Source: Chloroflexota bacterium
Lineage (GTDB): Bacteria; Chloroflexota; Anaerolineae; Anaerolineales; UBA11858
NCBI GenBank assembly: GCA_030666985.1
Contig: DAOUWT010000049.1
Location: 1 to 12,845 of the forward strand
Direction of reading: 5' to 3'
Length of the DNA: 12,845 nucleotides
The translations under genes and the position numbers were made by a program. This document shows positions 1 through 5,550 of this stretch, in pieces; position 1 is the first letter of the stretch; each line of letters opens with the position of its first letter. The notes under the pieces are model-generated. The model did not search any database. It was not told the DNA's origin and saw only the letters and a program-made list of their open reading frames with translations.

Positions 1-45
1 ACTTTCACCAACTGGCAAGTACACGCCTCGTGGCGCACCGGATGA
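1..45 (+). CDS. possible 3' end of an upstream gene (partial)
   Basis: Reading from base 1, fourteen sense codons (TFTNWQVHASWRTG) end at a TGA at 43-45. The alternating polar and hydrophobic residues would suit the last beta strand of a protein. The repeat-type spacer begins within a few bases of this stop, as expected at a gene end. The piece is too short to recognise a family, and the other two plus-strand frames also stay open here, so this is weakly supported. Confidence 0.25.
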   Translation, partial: TFTNWQVHASWRTG

Positions 46-49
46 CACA

Positions 50-110
50 GATTTTGCGGATTTGCGCGGATTTAAACCATTTATAAAGTTTTTAATCCGC
101 GTTTATCCGC
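50..110. repeat. imperfect inverted repeat of GCGGATT units
   Basis: The arm at 56-72 (GCGGATTTGCGCGGATT) pairs with the arm at 94-110 (AATCCGCGTTTATCCGC), apart from a three-base internal mismatch, around a 21-base AT-rich loop. It lies directly after a probable gene end. It resembles the scattered intergenic palindromes of filamentous Chloroflexota and could act as an mRNA 3'-end hairpin. There is no clean T-tract, so a rho-independent terminator is not claimed. Confidence 0.6.
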
Positions 111-208
111 CGCATCCGCCAAACCCGCGTTCTATGTTTTTACTTTTACCAAAGTGTCGGGTAGCTAGAAACTTAATCATTGCGCCAAATGAAACATGTT
201 TATCGCAT

Positions 209-290
209 CCACCCAATCCCAAGTTTCCCAATTTATCAATACACCAACCCCCAATCTACCAATTCCCCAGTTTACCAATACACCAACCAA
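209..290. repeat. degenerate CCAATNTACCAA-type direct repeats
   Basis: The spacer is made of reiterated short units of the CCAAT-TTACCAA kind. A 13-mer, CAATACACCAACC, occurs exactly twice, at 237-249 and 276-288. The reading frame crossing this stretch translates to a low-complexity Pro/Asn/Ile peptide, so I treat it as repeat DNA and not as a gene. Confidence 0.6.
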
Positions 291-299
291 TGCTAAAAT
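291..299 (+). promoter_or_regulatory. extended -10 promoter, possibly giving a leaderless mRNA
   Basis: TGCTAAAAT fits an extended -10 element (TGn followed by TAAAAT at 294-299). The ATG of the next gene starts at 306, so transcription would begin at or almost at the start codon. No Shine-Dalgarno sequence is visible in front of that ATG. No convincing -35 box was found. Confidence 0.4.
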
Positions 300-305
300 G
301 AATAC

Positions 306-713
306 ATGACCAACCATCACCCCCCTTCTGTAGCGTCATCCCTACCTGCCGCCATTATCCTCTCTCTTGGGGGATGGAGTGGTATATGGTATCTGATAAC
401 CCAAACCATGCCTACCCTTTGGCCGCGTTGGTTCTTCTTTGCCGCCATCGTAGTGGCCCTGACCGGAACGGTTTTGCCATTCATCGCTTTTTTGAATTGG
501 CGCTTTCCAACCGATGCGCCCGTAAAATACGGCGTGATAGTCCGCGAAGCCCTTTGGGTAGGGGTTTACGTCGCCGCCTTGGTTTGGCTGAACAAGGGAC
601 AAGTGCTGAACACAGGTTTGGCCGTCGTCTTGGGCTTGGGCTTTTTGTTTGCCGAAGCCCTAATGCGAATGCAAACACGAAGTCAGTGGCGGCCAGGAAA
701 AAACGGAGAATGA
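306..713 (+). CDS. small four-helix integral membrane protein, function unknown
   Basis: This 135-residue protein is mostly hydrophobic. Four membrane spans are apparent at about residues 12-34, 40-64, 80-97 and 100-122. The short C-terminal tail is basic (RMQTRSQWRPGKN), which suggests a cytoplasmic C-terminus. I see no catalytic motif and do not recognise a family. The chosen ATG lacks a ribosome binding site but sits just after an extended -10-like element, so it may be read from a leaderless transcript. It lies 69 bases upstream of selA on the same strand, separated by a short repeat array, so co-transcription is possible but nothing in the protein points to selenium metabolism. Confidence 0.65.
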   Translation: MTNHHPPSVASSLPAAIILSLGGWSGIWYLITQTMPTLWPRWFFFAAIVVALTGTVLPFIAFLNWRFPTDAPVKYGVIVREALWVGVYVAALVWLNKGQVLNTGLAVVLGLGFLFAEALMRMQTRSQWRPGKNGE

Positions 714-716
714 ACA

Positions 717-768
717 TCTCACGTTTCACGTATTCACGTTTCACGTCTTCACACCTCACGTTTCACCC
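717..768. repeat. TCACGTTTCACGT degenerate tandem repeat array
   Basis: Between the membrane protein and selA, the units TCACGTTTCACG, TTCACGTTTCACG, CTTCACACC and TCACGTTTCACC follow one another with slight drift. A related array lies immediately before the ATG of the gene at 11253. The array ends about 15 bases before the selA start codon and therefore falls in its leader region. Confidence 0.65.
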
Positions 769-782
769 TATGAGCTATTTCT

Positions 783-2159
783 ATGAAAAATCTACGTTCC
801 CTACCATCCGTTGATGCACTCTTAGGAACTTCCCTCGGCGAAAGCCATCTCGACACCTACGGGCACAACCTGACAGTTCAGGCCATTCGGGAGACGCTGG
901 GGGAGGCCCGCTCCGCGAACTTGGAGCGTGAGGCCCAAATCCCGGGGCAGGATGAGTTATTGGCGGATATTGGACGCAAGCTGCACGTTTGGGCGTCCCC
1001 CACCCTTTACCCCGTCATCAACGCTTCGGGCGTGATCCTCCACACCAACCTGGGTCGCGCCCCCCTCAGTGTGGACGCCTTGAACGCCATCCGGGACGTG
1101 GGAGGCCAATACTCCACCCTAGAGTTCGACATGGAGAAAGGCACACGCGGCTCCCGCTTGGAACACGCTAACGAGATGCTCACCCGCCTGCTAGATGCTG
1201 AAGCCGCCCTGGTGGTGAACAACAACGCCTCGGCGGTGCTGCTGATGCTCAAAGCGCTGGCCAGCGGTTACAAGGTGGTCATTGCCCGCTCCCAGTTGAT
1301 AGAAATTGGGGGCGGATTCCGCATCCCCGACGTGATGCTCCAGTCCGGGGCGGAGCTAACCGAGGTGGGAACTACCAACCGCGTTCACCTCCGCGATTAC
1401 GAGCAAACTTTCGATGTGGAAACCACCGCAGTCCTCCGCGCCCATCGCTCGAACTTTGCCATAGTGGGATTCACCACCGAGCCTGAACTTAAAGAAATTG
1501 CCCAAGTTGCCCACAATCAGGGTCTATACGTTTTCGATGACCTCGGCTCCGGGGCACTCTTAGACACAGCTAAATACGGCCTCGAGCACGAACCCATGGT
1601 GCAAGAATCCCTGGCAGAGGGGGCAGATTTGGTGTGTTTCTCGGGCGACAAGCTCCTGGGAGGCCCCCAGGCAGGCATCATCGTGGGGCGGGGTGATTTG
1701 ATTGAGCGTTTGAAGAACCATCCTCTGGCGCGGGCCATTCGGGCCGATAAAATGGCCCTCGCCGCACTTTCGGCCACCCTGCTGCATTATCTCAAGGGAG
1801 AGGCGGAGGAGAAAATCCCACTATGGCAGATGATAGCTGCCCAACCGGAGGAAATCCGCCACCGGGCCGAGGCCTGGCGGGAGGCGCTGGGGCGTGGCGA
1901 GGTCGTGGAAACACAGTCCACGGTGGGGGGCGGGAGCTTGCCGGGCGAATCCCTCCCCACATTTGCACTCACGTTCAGGGTCAGCCATCCCCAGGCCCTA
2001 CTGGCCGGGCTGCGCACTAGCTCACCAGGGGTGAGCCGCTCCCCGGCGGTCATCGGCCGCATCCAAGACGAACGTGTCACGCTGGATCCCCGCACCGTCC
2101 TCCTCCACCAAGAAAAAGATTTACTCAAGACCTTAGAAAGCGTTTTAGGGACGCAATAA
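783..2159 (+). CDS. selA: L-seryl-tRNA(Sec) selenium transferase (selenocysteine synthase)
   Basis: SelA is a PLP enzyme that converts seryl-tRNA(Sec) to selenocysteinyl-tRNA(Sec) with selenophosphate, in the cytoplasm. At 458 residues the protein matches the usual bacterial SelA length (about 460). The N-terminal LPSVDALL motif (residues 7-14) is typical of genuine SelA and helps separate it from shorter SelA-like lyases. The core has YPVINASGVILHTNLGRAPLS (77-96), the VGTTNR motif (195-200), the aspartates of VFDDLGSGAL (250-259), and the PLP-binding lysine K290 in SGDKLLGGPQAG. The ATG at 783 is chosen because the conserved N-terminus follows at once; only a weak GAG lies upstream. No selB, selD or selC is visible in the window, so the rest of the Sec machinery must be elsewhere. 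A hairpin follows the stop. Confidence 0.93.
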   Translation: MKNLRSLPSVDALLGTSLGESHLDTYGHNLTVQAIRETLGEARSANLEREAQIPGQDELLADIGRKLHVWASPTLYPVINASGVILHTNLGRAPLSVDALNAIRDVGGQYSTLEFDMEKGTRGSRLEHANEMLTRLLDAEAALVVNNNASAVLLMLKALASGYKVVIARSQLIEIGGGFRIPDVMLQSGAELTEVGTTNRVHLRDYEQTFDVETTAVLRAHRSNFAIVGFTTEPELKEIAQVAHNQGLYVFDDLGSGALLDTAKYGLEHEPMVQESLAEGADLVCFSGDKLLGGPQAGIIVGRGDLIERLKNHPLARAIRADKMALAALSATLLHYLKGEAEEKIPLWQMIAAQPEEIRHRAEAWREALGRGEVVETQSTVGGGSLPGESLPTFALTFRVSHPQALLAGLRTSSPGVSRSPAVIGRIQDERVTLDPRTVLLHQEKDLLKTLESVLGTQ

Positions 2160-2163
2160 ACGA

Positions 2164-2204
2164 AGATGCACTGCACTTCAGGTTTTTAGAAGTGCGTTGC
2201 ATCT
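2164..2204. repeat. 16-bp hairpin / palindromic element between selA and the M24 peptidase gene
   Basis: The arm 2164-2179 (AGATGCACTGCACTTC) pairs with 2189-2204 (GAAGTGCGTTGCATCT) with one mismatch and one G-T pair, around a 9-base loop. It starts five bases after the selA stop and ends 26 bases before the next ATG. It is strong enough to act as an mRNA stabiliser or attenuator, but no T-run follows, so a classical terminator is unlikely. It could also be a copy of a dispersed palindromic repeat. Confidence 0.65.
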
Positions 2205-2218
2205 GGATACATAATAGC

Positions 2219-2224
2219 AAAGGA
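2219..2224 (+). promoter_or_regulatory. ribosome binding site deciding the M24 peptidase start
   Basis: AAAGGA lies six bases before the ATG at 2231. It supports that start over the GTG at 2192, which lies inside the right arm of the hairpin and has no Shine-Dalgarno sequence. Confidence 0.6.
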
Positions 2225-2230
2225 ATCCCC

Positions 2231-3469
2231 ATGAAAAAAGACCTCGATAATTTGATGAAAGCCAATAATTTAGACGCCCTGCTGTTCACCGGCCCGGCGC
2301 AGCATAATTCACCCATGTATTATATGACGGGCGGGGGGCACATGACCGGCGGTGATTTGGTCAAGAAACGAGGAGAGGAGCCGATTTTATTTTATCGCCC
2401 CATGGAGCGAGACGCGGCGGCGGACACCGGTTTGAAGACCAAAAATTTGGCGGAGTATGATTATAAAAAACTCCTCGAAGCGGCAGATGGGGATCACTTG
2501 CGTGCCATGGCTTTGCGCTACCAGAAAATGCTGGGGGATGTGGGGCTGACCGAGGGGCGGATTGGCTTGTATGGCAAGATGGACGCCGGGGACGCTTGGG
2601 GCGTTTTCTCTGCTTTGCAAGAGCTGATGCCGGGCTTGACCCTGGTGGGGGAGGGGCCGAACTCGGTGCTGCTAGAAGCGCGTGCCACCAAGGGGGAGGC
2701 TGAGGTGGAACGCATTCGCCAAATGGGACAGGTGACGGTGGGCGTGGTCGGGGCCGTGGCAGATTATCTGACATCCTGCAAAGTGGACGCCAGTGAGACT
2801 CTGCTCCGTGGGGATGGTCAGCCGCTGACCATCGGGGACGTGAAATCCAAGATCAACCTCTGGCTGGCGGAGGCTGGCGTGGAGAACCCCGAGGGCGTGA
2901 TCTTTGCCATTGGGCGCGATGCCGGTGTGCCTCACAACTCCGGCGAGGCTACGGATGTGCTGCGCCTGGGCCGGACGATTGTCTTCGACATTTTCCCCTG
3001 CGAGGCGGGGGGCGGTTATTTTTACGATTTCACCCGCACCTGGTGCTTGGGCTACGCCCCGGACGATGTGCAAGCTTTGTACGATGACGTTTACGCCGTC
3101 TACCATCAGATTATCTCAGAACTAGAAGTAGACGCCCACGCTCCCGACCTCCAAAAGCGGACGTGTGAATTATTTGAGGCGCAGGGACACCGTACCATTC
3201 GCCAAGATGGCAAGTTACAATCGGGATACGTGCACAGTCTGGGCCACGGCCTGGGAGTGGACATCCACGAGCGTCCCCGCTTTGGGCATGGCGCTACCGA
3301 GGCCGATAGACTCGCTCCCGGGACGGTGACGACCATTGAGCCTGGTTTGTATTATCCCGAACGGGGAATGGGCTGCCGGCTGGAGAATACTTTCTGGGTC
3401 AGCCCGGATGGCGAGATTGAGCTGCTGGCACAGTATCCGCTGGATTTGGTGTTGGAGATGGGGGAGTGA
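2231..3469 (+). CDS. M24 family metallopeptidase (Xaa-Pro aminopeptidase/dipeptidase-like)
   Basis: This 412-residue protein has the two-domain layout of the creatinase/prolidase group. The N-terminal domain (about 1-150) is followed by a pita-bread catalytic domain. The five metal ligands of the family are visible: D253 in VFDIFP, D266 in YFYDFTRT, H339 in SLGHGLGVDIHE, E370 in TTIEPGLYYP and E385 in CRLENTF. H235 in VPHNSG matches the family's substrate-side histidine. The first two aspartates are 13 residues apart because of an inserted CEAGGG turn, slightly longer than the spacing I know for most members. Such enzymes release N-terminal residues from peptides, often before proline, and act in cytoplasmic peptide turnover; the exact substrate cannot be read from sequence. 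The ATG at 2231 has a good AAAGGA site. Confidence 0.85.
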   Translation: MKKDLDNLMKANNLDALLFTGPAQHNSPMYYMTGGGHMTGGDLVKKRGEEPILFYRPMERDAAADTGLKTKNLAEYDYKKLLEAADGDHLRAMALRYQKMLGDVGLTEGRIGLYGKMDAGDAWGVFSALQELMPGLTLVGEGPNSVLLEARATKGEAEVERIRQMGQVTVGVVGAVADYLTSCKVDASETLLRGDGQPLTIGDVKSKINLWLAEAGVENPEGVIFAIGRDAGVPHNSGEATDVLRLGRTIVFDIFPCEAGGGYFYDFTRTWCLGYAPDDVQALYDDVYAVYHQIISELEVDAHAPDLQKRTCELFEAQGHRTIRQDGKLQSGYVHSLGHGLGVDIHERPRFGHGATEADRLAPGTVTTIEPGLYYPERGMGCRLENTFWVSPDGEIELLAQYPLDLVLEMGE

Positions 3470-3473
3470 GGGC

Positions 3474-3552
3474 ACAGAGGGTGCAGAAGAAACAGAGGAT
3501 GCAAAGATAAAAAACTTAACGCGGAGACGCAGAGAGTTTTTGTTTTCTCTGC
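3474..3552. repeat. purine-rich spacer repeat ending in a GCAGAGA/TCTCTGC hairpin
   Basis: After the peptidase stop come drifting units such as GGCACAGAGGGTGCAGAAG, AAACAGAGGATGCAAAG and CGCGGAGACGCAGAGAG. The end folds as a hairpin, GCAGAGA (3529-3535) with TCTCTGC (3546-3552), around a T-rich loop. The right arm abuts the TATAAT of the darG-like promoter. It may be leftover spacer repeat, a weak 3'-end hairpin, or an operator for the downstream module. Confidence 0.5.
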
Positions 3553-3558
3553 TATAAT
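3550..3558 (+). promoter_or_regulatory. extended -10 promoter for the darG-darT cassette
   Basis: TGCTATAAT is a perfect extended -10 element (TGn at 3550-3552, TATAAT at 3553-3558). No -35 hexamer is evident at the usual distance, which is normal for this promoter class. Transcription would start near 3565, leaving a leader of about 45 bases. That leader contains ATATAT-N7-ATATAT (3576-3594), a possible operator, and an AGGAG ribosome binding site at 3600-3604, six bases before the ATG. Confidence 0.6.
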
Positions 3559-3610
3559 TCTTATACGACGTGGAAATATATGGGACGGATATATCTACTA
3601 GGAGCAGGCT

Positions 3611-4528
3611 ATGATTTTATATGTGAGAGGTAATTTATTCCAGTCGCCAGCTCAGGTTTTGGTAAATACAGTTAATACCGTAGGTGTGATGGGGAAAGGT
3701 GTAGCTCTTGAATTTAAACGTCTATACCCTGAGATGTATAAAGAATACCGAAAATTATGTGAGCAAGGGCAATTTGAGATTGGAAAATTGTGGCTTTATA
3801 AGAGTCCTAATAAATGGGTTCTAAATTTTCCAACCAAGAAGCATTGGCGTTATCCATCGAAAATTTCTTATATTGAAGCGGGGCTAAAAAAGTTTGTCGA
3901 AAGTTATATAGATTTAGACATCCATAGTATAGCGTTTCCACCTTTGGGCTGCGGAAACGGACAACTAGATTTTGAGTCTCAAGTGAGGCCATTAATGGAA
4001 AAATATCTTCGCAATTTACCCATTGATGTATTTATTCACCCCGACCGCGAAAGTGAATTTATTGAACACTTGAATCAAAAATCTATGCGAAAGTGGCTGA
4101 GGACTGAACCATCTAGTTTACCTTTTAGCGAAGTTTGGGAAGATTTAGTTGACTTACTAAACGATAAACCAACTTTTGCAACTATTGCTCGAAAAAGTCC
4201 GTTCACTGCTAGAATTTCTAGCGAACCTAAAGGAATAAAAGTACATGCCAGTAATACAAGCTATTTGATACCGTATGAAACGCTGTTGGCTTTTTGGCAA
4301 CAACTCCGAACCTATGGATTCTCTATGCGGAAAATAGCACCCGATATAAATAGAGAAGTATCTTACCTCATTCCCATTTTGGCGAGTTTAGATTACATAA
4401 CTCCAGTCCATGTAGCAGATGATTATCAGTACTTGAGAAATACCGCTGCTACAGGATTACAAATACTTCCAGCAGCATTTGAACGTGCTGAGGTTACTCA
4501 ATTACCCTTATTTGAAATGGGGTTTTAA
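3611..4528 (+). CDS. darG: DarG-like macrodomain antitoxin (DNA ADP-ribosyl glycohydrolase)
   Basis: This 305-residue protein begins directly with a macrodomain of about 150 residues. It shows the ADP-ribose-binding N19/N22 segment, the GVMGKG loop (25-30), FPTKKHW (73-79), where DarG-type macrodomains carry their catalytic lysine, and PPLGCGNGQLD (110-120). DarG removes ADP-ribose from thymidine in DNA and so reverses the DarT toxin. A second region (about 160-305) has no motif I can name. DarG proteins usually have a C-terminal part that contacts the toxin, and this region may do that or bind DNA. The start has an AGGAG site six bases upstream. The gene is AT-rich compared with the genes either side, suggesting acquisition by transfer. 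The next gene follows after 2 nt and encodes the putative toxin. Confidence 0.82.
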   Translation: MILYVRGNLFQSPAQVLVNTVNTVGVMGKGVALEFKRLYPEMYKEYRKLCEQGQFEIGKLWLYKSPNKWVLNFPTKKHWRYPSKISYIEAGLKKFVESYIDLDIHSIAFPPLGCGNGQLDFESQVRPLMEKYLRNLPIDVFIHPDRESEFIEHLNQKSMRKWLRTEPSSLPFSEVWEDLVDLLNDKPTFATIARKSPFTARISSEPKGIKVHASNTSYLIPYETLLAFWQQLRTYGFSMRKIAPDINREVSYLIPILASLDYITPVHVADDYQYLRNTAATGLQILPAAFERAEVTQLPLFEMGF

Positions 4529-4530
4529 GA

Positions 4531-5529
4531 ATGAGGCAACTGAAGCCAGATGCCAGTGAGATAAAACAATTTTTAGACACTTTAGCCGAGCAAGATTGGG
4601 TAAAGCGTACAGAACGGCGTTGGTGGCCGATGTTTGTTTTTCATTACACAGATATTCACAACGCTATTAGTATTTTGCAAGAGGGATATTTATATAGCAG
4701 GAAGTACGCGGAAGAGAATGAAATACTTGGAGTTAGCAGCGGTAGTTCTTCTGTATTAGCTGGTACATCAGCTAGCATAAAAGATAAAGTGCGTTTATAT
4801 TTTAGGCCTAAAACCCCTACCCAATATTACGCAGAAGGCATTCTTTCTGAGAAAAACCTATTAACAAGACCAGCGTATAAAGATGTACATTGTCCGACAC
4901 CTGTCTTTTTTCTATTCGATGCTTCTGAAATCCTCGCACTTGTAGATTGTGAATTTTCAGATGGGAATTTAGCAAGTTCTAGAGCACAAACTTTTTCAAC
5001 AGCAGAAGATTTGAAGCATCTCCCATGGAATGAAATCTATCACACTGGGCATATAAATAAGCATCAAAGAGATAGCATTGTTTTTCACCGTAATGCAGAA
5101 GTTGTTTTTCCTGAAAAACTGAATTTGAATAATTTACAGTATATTTATTGTCGCTCCGGTGCAGAACGAGAAACTTTATTTCATTTGCTTTCACCTGAAT
5201 TAATAAATCAATATTATAACAAGATTGTATCCACCACCAAAAACACACTCTTTTTTCGTGAACATACTTTCATTGAGACAGCGCGTTTGGATTTTGGGAA
5301 AGTGATTTTGTCATTTTCTCCAGACACAGAGTCGCCTGGTCCTTTTTCTTTAAAAGTTGAATATATATTTGGGGGTAAGCAAAAAGTTATCGAGAAAGAA
5401 AACTTCAGAATAGAATCCCCTTACAATTTTTCAATACCTGCTCCAACCTCTAACTATGCCATCCAAGTTTTTCTTGATGAGCATCTTGTTTACGCAAATG
5501 AATACCAGAGTTCCAAGGTACCGTTCTAA
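4531..5529 (+). CDS. darT: DarT-like ssDNA ADP-ribosyltransferase toxin (DUF4433 family)
   Basis: This 332-residue protein shows DarT/DUF4433 hallmarks: FHYTDIHNAISIL (37-49) with H38 and T40, then R57 in the NAD-binding part, VRLYFRPKTPTQYY (87-100), CPTPVFFLFD (121-130), and HRNAEVVFP (186-194), in which E190 is the likely catalytic glutamate. DarT enzymes transfer ADP-ribose from NAD to thymidine in single-stranded DNA, blocking replication and aborting phage infection. A helical stretch of about 35 residues precedes the HYT motif. After residue 230 a beta-rich tail of about 100 residues follows, making the protein longer than compact DarT enzymes. The start lies 2 nt after the upstream stop, which implies translational coupling and matched amounts of antitoxin and toxin. 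Sampled stretches are about 38-40% GC, far below tsaD. All key residues look intact. Confidence 0.8.
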   Translation: MRQLKPDASEIKQFLDTLAEQDWVKRTERRWWPMFVFHYTDIHNAISILQEGYLYSRKYAEENEILGVSSGSSSVLAGTSASIKDKVRLYFRPKTPTQYYAEGILSEKNLLTRPAYKDVHCPTPVFFLFDASEILALVDCEFSDGNLASSRAQTFSTAEDLKHLPWNEIYHTGHINKHQRDSIVFHRNAEVVFPEKLNLNNLQYIYCRSGAERETLFHLLSPELINQYYNKIVSTTKNTLFFREHTFIETARLDFGKVILSFSPDTESPGPFSLKVEYIFGGKQKVIEKENFRIESPYNFSIPAPTSNYAIQVFLDEHLVYANEYQSSKVPF

Positions 5530-5533
5530 GATT

Positions 5534-5539
5534 TATCAT
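5534..5539 (+). promoter_or_regulatory. weak candidate -10 box for tsaD
   Basis: TATCAT lies 11 bases before the tsaD ATG, inside the 21-base gap after the darT-like gene. The ATG is preceded only by GAGACACAC, with no good Shine-Dalgarno sequence. The box could give tsaD a short-leader transcript of its own. Otherwise tsaD must depend on read-through from the toxin-antitoxin promoter. Confidence 0.25.
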
Positions 5540-5550
5540 ACGAGACACAC

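Noticed and set aside
62..301. 79-codon open frame upstream of the first membrane protein
   Set aside because: It is built from GCGGATT and CCAAT repeat units, gives a low-complexity Pro/Asn-rich peptide and has no ribosome binding site.
717..768. Repeat array as a possible CRISPR
   Set aside because: Units are about 9-15 bases, degenerate and contiguous, with no unique spacers of 30 or more bases and no cas genes.
374..814. 146-codon open frame overlapping the membrane protein gene
   Set aside because: It is an out-of-frame shadow: Arg-rich product, runs through the repeat array and into selA. The 306 frame gives clean membrane helices.
2160..2230. Hairpin after selA as a possible tRNA-Sec (selC)
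   Set aside because: It is a single stem-loop with no acceptor, D, anticodon or T arms and no UCA anticodon arrangement; far too short for a tRNA of about 95 nt.
2361..2774. Long minus-strand frames opposite the M24 peptidase, tsaD (5659-6168) and MFS (7872-8351) genes
   Set aside because: They are Pro/Arg-rich antisense shadows of GC-rich coding DNA, with no ribosome binding site and no recognisable motif.
3474..3552. Purine-rich repeat and hairpin as an insertion-sequence end for the AT-rich cassette
   Set aside because: No matching inverted repeat or target duplication is visible after darT at 5530-5550, and no transposase is present.
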